Positions 37,701 through 51,300 of a stretch of DNA of 64,000 nt are shown one piece after another (position 1 is the stretch's first letter; the number at the start of each line of letters is the position of its first letter). Below the pieces are notes generated by a model that searched no databases, was not told the origin of the DNA, and saw nothing but the letters and a program-made list of their open reading frames with translations. The position numbers were made by a program, and so were the translations under genes. This DNA comes from Rhytidiadelphus loreus (taxonomy: Eukaryota; Streptophyta; Bryopsida; Hypnales; Hylocomiaceae): assembly GCA_947034895.1 (NCBI GenBank), contig OX344763.1, positions 50,777,025-50,841,024 of the forward strand. Direction: 5' to 3'.

Positions 37701-40700
37701 CAAATAATCTAAAGACCTGAAATGAAGAGGATGAAAAAATGAAATAGGAAATGATTGTACCCTTGCTATTTACAAGAAGTAATCTAAAAAACCATGCCCT
37801 ATAATTTTAGGATTTCTCATTTCAAATCCCATGAAAGTTTTACGTAGACCATGTGGAAGTAAAAATTGTAGAAGTTGCAAATAATCTAAAGATCTTAAAT
37901 GAAGAGGATGAAACTAAAAATAGGAAATGTTTGTACCCTTGCCCTTTACAAGAAGTAATTTAGAAAACCATGCCCTGTGATTTTGGGGACCCTCATTTCA
38001 AGTTCCATGAAAGTTTTACGTAAACCACGTGGAAATAAAAATTGTAGAAGTTGGAAATAATCTAAAGACCTCAAGTGAAGAGGATGAGAAAATGAAATAG
38101 GAAATGATTGTACCCTTGCTCTTTACAAGAAGTAATCTAAAAAACCATGCCCTATAATTTTAAGGTCTCTCATTTCAAATCGCATGAAAGTTTTACGTAA
38201 ACCATGTGGAAATAAAATTTGTAGAAGTTAGAAATAATCTAAAGACGTCAAATGAAGAGGATGTAACTAAAAATAGGAAATGTTTGTACCCTTGCCCTTT
38301 ACAAGAAGTAATTTAGAAAACCATGCCCTGTGATTTTGGGGACCCTCATTTCAAATTCCATGAAAGTTTTACGTAAACCACGTGGAAATAAAAATTGTAG
38401 AAGTTGGAAATAATCTAAAAACCTCAAGTGATGAGGATGAGAAAATGAAATAGGAAATGATTGTACCCTTGCCCTTTCCAAGAAGTAATCTAAAAAACCA
38501 TGCCCTATAATTTTAAGGTCTCTCATTTCAAATCGCATGAAAGTTTTACGTAAACCACGTGGAGATAAAATTTGTAGAAGTTAGAAATAATCTAAATACG
38601 TCAAATGAAGAGGATGTAACTAAAAATAGGAAGTCATTGTTCACTTGCCCTTTACAAGTAGAAATCTAAAAAACCATGCCCTGGAATTTTAGTGTCTCTC
38701 ATTTCAAATCCCGTGAAAGTTTTATGTCAACCACGTGGAAATAAAAATTGTAGAAGTTGCAAATAATCTAAAGACCTCAAATAAAGAGGATGAAAAAATG
38801 AAGTAGGTAATTACTGTACCCTTGCCCTTTGCAAGAACTAATTTAGAAAACCATGCCCTGTAATTTTAGGGTCTCCCATTTCAAATCCCGTGAAAGTTTT
38901 ACGTAAAGCACATGGAATTAAAAATGCAAAAGTTGAAAATAATCCAAAGACCTCAAATGAAGAAAATGAAAAGAAAAAGAAGAAATGTTCATTTGCCATT
39001 TGAAAGAAATAATTTAAAAAGCCATGCCCTGTAACTTTTGGGTCTTTCATTTCAAATCCGCTGAAAGTTTTACGTGAAGCAAGTGGGAATAAAAATGTAG
39101 AAGTTGGAAGTAATCCAAAGACCTCAAATGAAGAAAATGAAAAGAAAAAGAAGAAATGTTCATTTGCCATTTGAAAGAAATAATTTAAAAAGCCATGCCC
39201 TGTAATTTTTGGGTCTCTCATATCAAATGCCGCGAAAGTTTTACGTAAACCACATGGAAATAGAAATTGTAGAAGTTGGAAATAATATAAAGACTTCAAA
39301 TGAAGAGGATGAAAAAATGTAATAGGAAATTATTGTCCCCTTGCCCTTTGCAAGAAGTAATCTAAAAAACCATACCCTATAATTTGAGGGTCTCCCATGT
39401 CAAATCGCATGGAAGTTTTACGTAAACCATGTGGAAATAAAAATTGTAGAACTTGGAAAAAATCTAAAGACGTCAAATGAAGAGGATGAAAATAGAGATA
39501 GGAAATGATTGTACCCTTGCCCTTTACAAGAAATAATCGAAAAAACAATGCCTTATAATTTTAGGGTCTCCTATTTCAAATCCCGTGAAAATTTTACGTA
39601 AACCACGTGGAAAAAAAATTTGTAGAAGTTGCAAATAATCTAAACACCGCAAATGAAGAGGATGAAAAAACAAAAAAAGGAAATTATTGTCCCATTGCCC
39701 TTTGCATGAAGTAATTTAGAAAACCATGCCGTGTAATTTTAGGGTCTTCCATTTCAAATCCCATGAAAGTTTTACGTAAATAAGGAGGAAATAAAAATTG
39801 TAGAAGTTGCAAATAATCTAAACACCTGAAATGAAGAAAATGAAAAGAGAAAAAAGAAATGTCCCCTAACCCTTTGCATGAAGTAATTTAGGAAACCATG
39901 CCGTGGAATTTTAGGATTTTCCATTTCAAATCCCATGAAAGTTTTACGTAAATAAGGTGGAAATAAAAATTGTAGAAGTTGCAAATAACCTAAAGACCTC
40001 AAATGAAGAAAATGAAATGAAAAAAAAGAGATGCTCATTTGCCATTTGAAAGAAATAATTTGAAAAGCCATGCCCTGTAATTTTAGGGTCTCCCATTTCA
40101 AATCCCGTAAAAGTTTTACCTAAACCACGTGCAAATAAAAATTGTAGAAGTTGGAAATAATCTAAAGACCTCAAATGAAGAGGATGAGAAAATGAAATAG
40201 GAAATGATTGTCCCCTTGCCCTTTGCATGAAGTAATTAAGAAACCATGCCCTGTAATTTTAGGGTCTCCCATTTCAAATCCCGTGAAAGTTTTACCTAAA
40301 CCACGTGCAAATAAAAATTGTAGAAGTTGGAAATAATCTAAAGACCTTAAATGAAGAGGATGAAAAAATGAAATAGGAAATTATTGTACCCTTGCCTTTT
40401 ACAAGAAGTAATTCAGAAAACCATGCCCTGTAATTTTAGGGTCTCACATTTCAAATCCCGAGAAAGTTTTACGTAAAGCACGTGGAAATAAAAATGTAGA
40501 AGTTGGAAATAATCTAAAGATCTCAAATGAAGAGAATGAAAAAATGAAATACGAAATGATTGTACCCTTGCCCTTTGCAAGAAGTAATTTAGAAAACCAG
40601 GCCCTATAATTTGAGGGTCTCCCATGTCAAATCGCACGCAGGTATTACGTAAACCATGTGGAAATAAAAATTGTAGAACTTGGAAAAAATCTAAAGACGT

Positions 40701-43700
40701 CAAATGAAGAGGATGAAAATAGAAATAGGAAATGATTGTACCCTTGCCCTTTACAAGAAGTAATCGAAAAAACAATGCCCTATAATTTTAGGGTCTCCTA
40801 TTTCAAATCCCGTGAAAATTTTACGTAAACCACGTGGAAAAAAAATTTGTAGAAGTTGCAAATAATCTAAAGACCTCAAATGAAGAAAATGAAAAGAGAA
40901 AAAAGAAATGTTCATTTGCCATTTGAAAGAAATAATTTAAAAAGCCAAGCCCTGTAATTTTACGGTCACTCAATTCAAATCCCGTGAAAGTTTTACGTAA
41001 TCCACGTGGAAATAAAAATTGTAGAAGTTGGAAATAATCTAAAGACCTCAAATGAAGAGGAGGAAAAGAGAAAAAAGAAATGTTCATTTGCCATTTGAAA
41101 GAAATAATTTAAAAAGCCATGCCCTGTAATTTTAGGGTCTCTCAATTCAAATCCCGTGAAAGTTTTACGTAATCCACGTGGAAATAAAAATTGTAGAAGT
41201 TGGAAATAATCTAAAGACCTCAAATGAAGAGGATGAAAAAATGAAATAGGAAATTATTTTACCCTTGCCCTTTGCAAGAAGTAATTTAGAAAACCACGCC
41301 CTGTAATTTTAGGGTCTCCCATTTCAAATCCCGCGAAATTTCCACGTAAACCACGTGGAAATAAAAATTGTAGAAGTTGCAAATAATCTAAAGACGTCAA
41401 ATGATGAGGATGAGAAGAAAAATAGAAAGTGATTGTACCCTTGCCCTTTACAAGTAGAAATCTAAAATACCATGCCCTGGAGTTTTAGTGTCTCCATTTC
41501 AAATCCCGTGGAAGTTTTACGTTAACCACGTGGAAATAAAAATTGTAGAAGTTGGAAATAATCGAAAGACCTCAGATGCAGAGGATGAGAAAATGAAGTC
41601 GGAAATTGTTGTACCCTTGCCCTTTGCAAGAAGTAATTTAGAAAACCATGCCCTGTAATTTTAGGGTCTCACATTTCAAATCCCGAGAAAGTTTTACGTA
41701 AAGCACGTGGAAATAAAAATGTAGAAGTTGGAAATAATCTAAAGACCACAAATGAAGAGAATGAAAAAATGAAATACGAAATGATTGTACGCTTGCCCTT
41801 TGCAAGAAGTAATTTAGAAAACCAGGCCCTATAATTTGAGGGTCTCTCATGTCAAATCGCATGCAAGTATTACGTAAACCATGTGGAAATAAAAATTGTA
41901 GAACTTGGAAAAAATCTAAAGACGTCAAATGAAGAGGATGAAAATAGAAATAGGAAATGATTGTACCCTTGCCCTTTACAAGAAGTAATCGAAAAAACAA
42001 TGCCCTATAATTTTAGGGTCTCCTATTTCAAATCCCGTGAAAATTTTACGTAAACCACGTGGAAAAAAAATTTGTAGAAGTTGCAAATAATCTAAAGACC
42101 GCAAATGAAGAGGATGAAAAAACAAAAAAAGGAAATTATTGTCCCATTGCCCTTTGCATGAAGTAATTTAGAAAACCATGCCGTGTAATTTTAGGGTCTT
42201 CCATTTCAAATCCCATGAAAGTTTTACGTAAAGCAAGTGGAAATAAAAATGTAGAATTTGGAAATAATCCAAAGACCTCGAATGAAGAGGATGAAAAAAT
42301 GAAATAGGTAATTATTGTACCCTTGACCTCTACAAGAAGTAATTTAGAAAACCATGCCCTGTAATTTTAGAGACTCCCATTTCAAATCCCATAAAAGTTT
42401 TATGTAAACCATGTGGAAATAAAAATTGTAGAAGTTGCAAATAATCCAAAGACCTCAAATGAAGAGGATGAAAAAATGTAATAGGAAATTATTTTACCCT
42501 TGCCCTTTGCAAGAAGTAATTTAGAAAACCACGCCCTGTAATTTTAGGGTCTCCCATATCAAATCCCATGAAATTTCCACGTAAACCACGTGGAAATAAA
42601 AATTGAAGAAGTTGCAAATAATCTAAAGACCTCAAATGAAGAAAATGAAAAGAGAAAAGAGAAATGTTCATTTGCCATTGAAAGAAATAATTTAAAAAGA
42701 CATGCCTTGTAATTTTAGGGTCTCACTTTCAAATCCCGTGAAAGTTTTATGTCAACCACGTGGAAATAAAAATTGCAGAAGTTGGAAATAATCTAAAGAC
42801 TTCAAATGAAGAGGATGAAAAAATGAAATAGGAAATTATTTTACCCTTGCCCTTTGCAAGAAGTAATTTAGAAAACCACGCCCTGTAATTTTAGGGTCTC
42901 CCATTTCAAATCCCATGAAATTTCCACGTAAACCACGTGGAAATAAATATTGTAGAAGTTGCAAATAATCTAAAGACCTCAAATGACGAGGATGAGAAAA
43001 TGAAGTAGGAAATTGTTGTACCCTTTCCCTTTACAAGAAGTAATCTAAAAAACCATGCCTTGGAATTTTAGTGTCTCCTATTTCAAATCCCATGAAAGTT
43101 TTATGTCAACCACGTGGAAATAAAAATTGTAGAAGTTGCAAATAATCTAAAGACCTCTAATGAAGAAAATGAAAAGAGAAAAAAGAAATGTTCATTTGCC
43201 ATTTGAAAGAATTAATTTAAAAAGGCATGCCCTGTAATTTTAGGGTCTCTCACTTTCAAATCCCGTGAAAGTTTTACGTAAACCACGTGCAAATAAAAAT
43301 TGTAGAAGTTGGAAATAATCTAAAGACCTCAAATGAAGAGGATGAGAAAATGAAATAGGAAATGATTGTCCCCTTGCCCTTTGCATGAAGTAATTAAGAA
43401 ACCATGCCCTGTAATTTTAGGGTCTCCCATTTCAAATCCCGTGAAAGTTTTACCTAAACCACGTGCAAATAAAAATTGTAGAAGTTGGAAATAATCTAAA
43501 GACCTTAAATGAAGAGGATGAAAAAATGAAATAGGAAATTATTGTACCCTTGCCTTTCACAAGAAGTAATTCAGAAAACCATGCCCTGTAATTTTAGGGT
43601 CTCACATTTCAAATCCCGAGAAAGTTTTACGTAAAGCACGTGGAAATAAAAATGTAGAAGTTGGAAATAATCTAAAGATCTCAAATGAAGAGAATGAAAA

Positions 43701-45862
43701 AATGAAATACGAAATGATTGTACCCTTGCCCTTTGCAAGAAGTAATTTAGAAAACCAGGCCCTATAATTTGAGGGTCTCTCATGTCAAATCGCATGCAAG
43801 TATTACGTAAACCATGTGGAAATAAAAATTGTAGAACTTGGAAAAAATCTAAAGACGTCAAATGAAGAGGATGAAAATAGAAATAGGAAATGATTGTACC
43901 CTTGCCCTTTACAAGAAGTAATCGAAAAAACAATGCCCTATAATTTTAGGGTCTCCTATTTCAAATCCCGTGAAAATTTTACGTAAACCACGTGGAAAAA
44001 AAATTTGTAGAAGTTGCAAATAATCTAAAGACCTCAAATGAAGAAAATGAAAAGAGAAAAAAGAAATGTTCATTTGCCATTTGAAAGAAATAATTTAAAA
44101 AGCCAAGCCCTGTAATTTTACGGTCACTCAATTCAAATCCTGTGAAAGTTTTACGTAATCCACGTGGAAATAAAAATTGTAGAAGTTGGAAATAATCTGA
44201 AGACCTCAAATGAAGAAAATGAAAAGAGAAAAAAGAAATGTTCATTTGCCATTTGAAAGAAATAATTTAAAAAGCCATGCCCTGTAATTTTAGGGTCTCT
44301 CAATTCAAATCCCGTGAAAGTTTTACGTAATCCACGTGGAAATAAAAATTGTAGAAGTTGGAAATAATCTAAAGACCTCAAATGAAGAGGATGAAAAAAT
44401 GTAATAGGAAATTATTTTACCCTTGCCCTTTGCAAGAAGTAATTTAGAAAACCACGCCCTGTAATTTTAGGGTCTCCCATTTCAAATCCCGCGAAATTTC
44501 CACGTAAACCACGTGGAAATAAAAATTGTAGAAGTTGCAAATAATCTAAAGACCTCAAATGATGAGGATGAGAAGAAAAATAGAAAGTGATTGTACCCTT
44601 GCCCTTTACAAGTAGAAATCTAAAATACCATGCCCTGGAGTTTTAGTGTCTTCCATTTCAAATCCCGTGGAAGTTTTACGTTAACCACGTGGAAATAAAA
44701 ATTGTAGAAGTTGGAAATAATCGAAAGACCTCAGATGCAGAGGATGAGAAAATGAAGTCGGAAATTGTTGTACCCTTGCCCTTTGCAAGAAGTAATTTAG
44801 AAAACCATGCCCTGTAATTTTAGGGTCTCACATTTCAAATCCCGAGAAAGTTTTACGTAAAGCACGTGGAAATAAAAATGTAGAAGTTGGAAATAATCTA
44901 AAGATCTCAAATGAAGAGAATGAAAAATTGAAATACGAAATGATTGTACGCTTGCCCTTTGCAAGAAGTAATTTAGAAAACCAGGCCCTATAATTTGAGG
45001 GTCTCTCATGTCAAATCGCATGCAAGTATTACGTAAACCATGTGGAAATAAAAATTGTAGAACTTGGAAAAAATCTAAAGACGTCAAATGAAGAGGATGA
45101 AAATAGAAATAGGAAATGATTGTACCCTTGCCCTTTACAAGAAGTAATCGAAAAAACAATGCCCTATAATTTTAGGGTCTCCTATTTCAAATCCCGTGAA
45201 AATTTTACGTAAACCACGTGGAAAAAAAATTTGTAGAAGTTGCAAATAATCTAAAGACCGCAAATGAAGAGGATGAAAAAACAAAAAAGGAAATTATTGT
45301 CCCATTGCCCTTTGCATGAAGTAATTTAGAAAACCATGCCGTGTAATTTTAGGGTCTTCCATTTCAAATCCCATGAAAGTTTTACGTAAAGCAAGTGGAA
45401 ATAAAAATGTAGAATTTGGAAATAATCCAAAGACCTCGAATGAAGAGGATGAAAAAATGAAATAGGTAATTATTGTACCCTTGACCTCTACAAGAAGTAA
45501 TTTAGAAAACCATGCCCTGTAATTTTAGAGACTCCCATTTCAAATCCCATAAAAGTTTTATGTAAACCATGTGGAAATAAAAATTGTAGAAGTTGCAAAT
45601 AATCCAAAGACCTCAAATGAAGAGGATGAAAAAATGTAATAGGAAATTATTTTACCCTTGCCCTTTGCAAGAAGTAATTTAGAAAACCACGCCCTGTAAT
45701 TTTAGGGTCTCCCATTTCAAATCCCATGAAATTTCCACGTAAACCACGTGGAAATAAAAATTGAAGAAGTTGCAAATAATCTAAAGACGTCAAATGAAGA
45801 AAATGAAAAGAGAAAAAAGAAATGTTCATTTGCCATTGAAAGAAATAATTTAAAAAGCCATG
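25748..45862. repeat. Satellite array, 176-177 bp monomer (main block)
   Basis: About 114 head-to-tail monomers in one orientation. Every monomer carries a TTTTACGTAAA-like palindrome next to ACCACGTGGAAAT, that is, an ACGT palindrome and a CACGTG box. Two monomer forms differ in a roughly 60-bp segment. Form A reads GAGGATGAAAAAATGAAATA then TTGTACCCTTGCCCTTTGCA. Form B reads GAAAATGAAAAGAAAAA then GTTCATTTGCCATTTGAAAG. Higher-order copies are visible: 32570-33330 recurs 881 bp on, and the block from about 40100 recurs 3.16 kb on. Minus-strand frames of 60-204 codons (LQLLQFLFPRGL-type peptides) are by-products of a monomer close to 59 codons long. Confidence 0.97.
40100..45862. repeat. Higher-order repeat of about 3.16 kb (18 monomers)
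   Basis: The sequence from about 40100 to 43240 is repeated from about 43260 onward with a constant offset near 3158-3163 bp and very few differences. Within it a 7-monomer sub-block recurs about 1225 bp apart (40413 and 41638; 43571 and 44797). The second copy is cut at 45862 by the LTR insertion and resumes at 48310, so the duplication preceded the insertion. Confidence 0.85.
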
Positions 45863-48309
45863 TGTAAACTAGGTTTTTGCTTCAACCCAAAACCCAGGAA
45901 TACAGTATAGGGGTTCTAATTCTAGGGAATGATCAAATAGTCTAATGTATTGTGGCTGAGGTCACTTGTTTTCTAGAATGAGGTGGATTTTAGGGGTTAA
46001 TACTATAAAAAGACACAAACGAAGGGAAGATGCATAGATTTCACTCGTATTCCCAAGAATTAATTTTGTTAGCAGTCCGTTAATAATGCTATTGGACGCA
46101 TGAATGTAGTCCCAGTCTTGGACTAGTGTTCTAGGGGTATTTCCGACAAATTGTCAAGATAGACCACAAATTGTCATGCATGATCTAGACCTTTAAGTGC
46201 AAATAACATATAGATACATATAGAGATATATGTTCGTTAATTAAAGTGATCTTTTATCGTGAGAGACAAATTGTCGGGCAGTCACTATTTATTTAGCCTA
46301 ATTACTAAATTATCATGAGTAGGAGATCCGTCTCAGTCCTACGACAAATTGTCTCTAACTAAATGCAAGGGCATGAGTGTGTGATGCATTACATTTACAA
46401 TCATAACAACAACACAAGGCAATACTATTTTAACGCATCATCACAATATATTTCAATGTCTATTCCAATTTCTACTATTAATAACATAAGCTTATTTGAA
46501 TTTCAAAACTATCCATTCATCTATTATATGCAATACACATTTCAATTTCACATACAACAAACAAACAGGACAAATTATCGTTAACTACATTGAATACTTT
46601 GACAAATTGGCCCTCACTGTTCACTCAGTTCAGTCCCGGATCATGACAAATTGTCTTGCAGTAACCGGTTTAATCAGTCCACTTGTCAATAATAGAGAGA
46701 AAACTACAAAGGCAAATTGTCTTATTGACTGGTATCCTTTTGTAATCAAAGACAATTTGTCAATTTAAAGGTCAACCAGGTGCAGTTTGAATACCAACAG
46801 TTGGAACAATTTGTCTTTTCAGTAATCTCTAAATTAATAATTTCCCTTTCAGAAATTGAATTTGTTCAAAACAATTCATACGCCATGACAAATTGTCGTT
46901 TTCATATCAATCATTTATACTTAAAAGTATACAAATAATTTCAAAACAATATGAAACCGATAAACAGAAATTCACGACAATTTGTCTTACCTGGATTCAA
47001 AGTCCAGTTTTCCTTTCCGACATAACCTATCCGAATAACAACTTGATTATTCAATGCATTTCAATTGATAATAATGTGACTGTATAGTTCTTAGACAATT
47101 TGTCTTTATACTATCTCACACTTTGTCAATTTCTATTCATACTTCCATATCATCTCTTTCATTGTCCAATAAAACTACTTGATAGAATTAATTTCCATAT
47201 TCAACATTCGAAACTTATCCCATGAACAACTCTATCGTAAACAACAAAAAATCTTCAACACAATTATCCAAATAAATTATCACAATTACAACTTGTAGAA
47301 TTTCTGTACTTATCTGTATTGCTGGAGAATGGACAAATTGTCTGTCGATCGATCTGAACTCCACGGCAACTGGACTTTCTTGATTTGTACTCCGTTTCTT
47401 GACAGCAACCGCGTTCACCGATGACAATTTGTCTTTCTCTTTCCATCAACCCGTATGCTTTCCATCGTCGTAATTGAAATAACAATTTGTCTCAACCCCT
47501 ACTACTAACAACACAGTCAATTTGCCTTTACAATGATACCCAGTTAACTTTGACAAATTGTCTTTATGCACTCAGAGCATACTCAGACAAATTGTCTTCA
47601 ACTGTTACCGTAACTACAACAAACTGCCGAAACTATAACGCTGACAATTTGTCTCGGTAATTGCATATACTCACAGTCACAGCGAGTCGATTATGCAAAC
47701 AATTACAACACACGTTAAACAACTCAGCGATACCCAGTCAATTTGTCTTCGAAGTATTTTAATTACGCACACACACACATAGAGCAACAAATACAATTTA
47801 TCTCTAAATATTTCCAAACAACTATCCACACACAAATATTCACAACACAATTACGTCCAATCACTGGATCGTAATAACAACTTGACAAATTGTCAAATAA
47901 TGTGACCCAATCACTGGTGTCACGGCCCGCAGCTTGGCAAACTCCCAAGCTGAACAAAAATATCCAATCACTGGATATAAACAAATAACATACAACAGAC
48001 AAGAATCGGCAAATAGTCAGAAATTACAATTCGATTACAAAGATTATAAGTACACGACAATTTGTTCAAGACTTAGAAAGATAAAAACTGGGCCAAGAAA
48101 ATGACAAATTGTCTTCACTATATACACTGTAGAAGACAACTATTCATATCTGTAACACTACAGGTAAGATTCATCACATCCTTCCAAACCTGCTTTCTAA
48201 AGACAATTCGTTTATATTGTACCAACAGTAGGAGTTTAAATTGACAATTTGCCCTATATACACTACCAAAGTAGAATTGTCAAGAAAAAGAAAATATCAA
48301 GTGACTACA
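45863..48309 (+). mobile_element. Solo LTR of a retrotransposon
   Basis: 2,447 bp begins TGTAAACTAGG and ends GTGACTACA, with TGTA/TACA inverted ends. It is flanked by a 5-bp direct repeat CCATG (45858-45862 and 48310-48314) that belongs to the satellite monomer. It contains no gag or pol frame, primer-binding site or second LTR, so recombination between two LTRs is the simplest origin. A TATA-like CTATAAAAAG at 46003-46012 suggests plus-strand transcription. About 25 copies of the palindrome GACAAATTGTC or close variants are spread across it. A 2.4-kb LTR is long but within plant ranges. Confidence 0.85.
46140..48255. repeat. Dispersed GACAAATTGTC palindromes in the LTR
   Basis: The 11-mer GACAAATTGTC, or its complement GACAATTTGTC, occurs roughly every 90 bp, for example near 46267, 46343, 46646, 46751, 46888, 46976, 47093, 47332, 47423, 47552, 47586, 47643, 47884 and 48103. 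One-base variants occur near 46571, 46602, 46711, 47515 and 48243. Spacing is irregular and the sequence between copies is unrelated, so this is not a tandem array but independent or conserved sites. Confidence 0.9.
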
Positions 48310-51300
48310 CCATGCCTTGTAATTTTAGGGTCTCACTTTCAAATCCCGTGAAAGTTTTACGTAAACCACGTGGAAATAAAAATTGCAGAAGTTGGAAATA
48401 ATCTAAAGACTTCAAATGAAGAGGATGAAAAAATGAAATAGGAAATTATTTTACCCTTGCCCTTTGCAAGAAGTAATTTAGAAAACCACGCCCTGTAATT
48501 TTAGGGTCTCCCATTTCAAATCCCATGAAATTTCCACGTAAACCACGTGGAAATACATATTGTAGAAGTTGCAAATAATCTAAAGACGTCAAATGATGAG
48601 GATGAAAAGAAAAATAGGAAATGATTGTACCCTTTCCCTTTACAAGAAGTAATCTAAAAAACCATGCCTTGGAATTTTAGTGTCTCCCATTTCAAATCCC
48701 GTGAAAGTTTTATGTCAACCACGTGGAAATAAAAATTGTAGAAGTTGCAAATAATCTAAAGACCTCAAATGAAGAGGATGAAAAAATGAAATAGGAAATT
48801 ATTTTACCCTTGCCCTTTGCAAGAAGTAATTTAGAAAACCACGCCCTGTAATTTTAGGGTCTCCCATTTCAAATCCCATGAAATTTCCATGTACACCACG
48901 TGGAAATAAATATTGTAGAAGTTGGAAATAATCTAAAGACCTCAAATGAAGAGGATGAAACTAAAAATAGGAAATGATTGTACCCTTGCCCTTTACAAGA
49001 AGTTATCTAGAAAACCATGCCTTGGAATTTTTGTGTCTCCTATTTCAAATCTCGTGAAAGTTTTATGTCAACCATGTGGAAATAAAAATTGTAGAAGTTG
49101 CAAATAATCTAAAGACCTCTAATGAAGAAAATGAAAAGAGAAAAAAGAAATGTTCATTTGCCATTGAAAGAAATAATTTAAAAAGCCATGCCTTGTAATT
49201 TTAGGGTCTCACTTTCAAATCCCGTGAAAGTTTTACGTAAACCACGTGGAAATAAAAATTGCAGAAGTTGGAAATAATCTAAAGACTTCAAATGAAGAGG
49301 ATGAAAAAATGAAATAGGAAATTATTTTACCCTTGCCCTTTGCAAGAAGTAATTTAGAAAACCACGCCCTGTAATTTTAGGGTCTCCCATTTCAAATCCC
49401 ATGAAATTTCCACGTAAACCACGTGGAAATACATATTGTAGAAGTTGCAAATAATCTAAAGACGTCAAATGATGAGGATGAAAAGAAAAATAGGAAATGA
49501 TTGTACCCTTTCCCTTTACAAGAAGTAATCTAAAAAACCATGCCTTGGAATTTTAGTGTCTCCCATTTCAAATCCCGTGAAAGTTTTATGTCAACCACGT
49601 GGAAATAAAAATTGTAGAAGTTGCAAATAATCTAAAGACCTCAAATGAAGAGGATGAAAAAATGAAATAGGAAATTATTTTACCCTTGCCCTTTGCAAGA
49701 AGTAATTTAGAAAACCACGCCCTGTAATTTTAGGGTCTCCCATTTCAAATCCCATGAAATTTCCATGTACACCACGTGGAAATAAATATTGTAGAAGTTG
49801 GAAATAATCTAAAGACCTCAAATGAAGAGGATGAAACTAAAAATAGGAAATGATTGTACCCTTGCCCTTTACAAGAAGTTATCTAGAAAACCATGCCTTG
49901 GAATTTTTGTGTCTCCTATTTCAAATCTCGTGAAAGTTTTATGTCAACCATGTGGAAATAAAAATTGTAGAAGTTGCAAATAATCTAAAGACCTCTAATG
50001 AAGAAAATGAAAAGAGAAAAAAGAAATGTTCATTTGCCATTGAAAGAAATAATTTAAAAAGCCATGCCTTGTAATTTTAGGGTCTCACTTTCAAATCCCG
50101 TGAAAGTTTTACGTAAACCACGTGGAAATAAAAATTGCAGAAGTTGGAAATAATCTAAAGACTTCAAATGAAGAGGATGAAAAATTGAAATAGGAAATTA
50201 TTTTACCCTTGCCCTTTGCAAGAAGTAATTTAGAAAACCACGCCCTGTAATTTTAGTGTCTCCCATTTCAAATCCCGTGAAAGTTTTATGTCAACCACGT
50301 GGAAACAAAAATTGTAGAAGTTGGAAATAATCTAAAGACGTGAAATGAAGAGGATGAAACTAAAAATAGGAAATTATTTTACCCTTGCCCTTTACAAGAA
50401 GTAATCTAAAAAACCATGCCCTGTTATTTTAGGGTCTTCCATTTCAAATCCCATGAAAGTTTCATGTAAACCATGTGGAAATAAAAATTGTAGAATTGCA
50501 AATAATCTAAAGACGTGAAATGAAGAGGATGAAACTAAAAATAGGAAATGATTGTACCCTTGCCCTTTACAAGAAGTAATCTAAAAAACCATGCCCTGTA
50601 ATTTTAGGGTCTCCCATTTCAAATTCCATTAAAGTTTTAAGTAAACCACGTGGAAATAGAAATTGTAGAAGTTGCAAATAATCTAAACACCTCAAATGAA
50701 GAGAATGAAAATAGAAATAGGAAATTATTGTACCCATGCCCTTTGCAAGAAGTAATTTAGAAAACCACGCCCTGTAATTTTAGGGTCTCCCATTTCAAAT
50801 CCCATGAAATTTCCACGTACACCACGTGGAAATAAATATTGTAGAAGTTGCAAATAATCTAAAGACGTCAAATGATGAGGATGAAAAGAAAAATGGGAAA
50901 TGATTGTACCCTTTTCCTTTACAAAGAAGTAATCTAAAAAACCGTGCCTTGGAATTTTAGTGTCTCCTATTTCAAATCCCGTGAAAGTTTTATGTCAACC
51001 ATGTGGAAATAAAAATTGTAGAAGTTTCAAATAATCTAAAGACCTCTAATGAAGAAAATGAAAAGAGAAAAAAGAAATGTTCATTTGCCATTGAAAGAAA
51101 TAATTTAAAAAGCCATGCCTTGTAATTTTAGGGTCTCACTTTCAAATCCCGTGAAAGTTTTACGTAAACCACGTGGAAATAAAAATTGTAGAAGTTCCAA
51201 ATAATCTAAAGACCTCAAATGAAGAGGATGAAGAAATGAAATAGGAAATTATTTTACCCTTGCCCTTTGCAAGAAGTAATTTAGAAAACCACGCCCTGTA

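Noticed and set aside
47215..47485. Minus-strand frames in the LTR (70-73 codons)
   Set aside because: They overlap palindrome-bearing LTR sequence and resemble no protein.
45863..48309. Intact LTR retrotransposon or a DNA transposon
   Set aside because: No gag/pol frame, primer-binding site or second LTR; the TGTA...TACA ends with a 5-bp duplication fit a solo LTR better than a TIR element.
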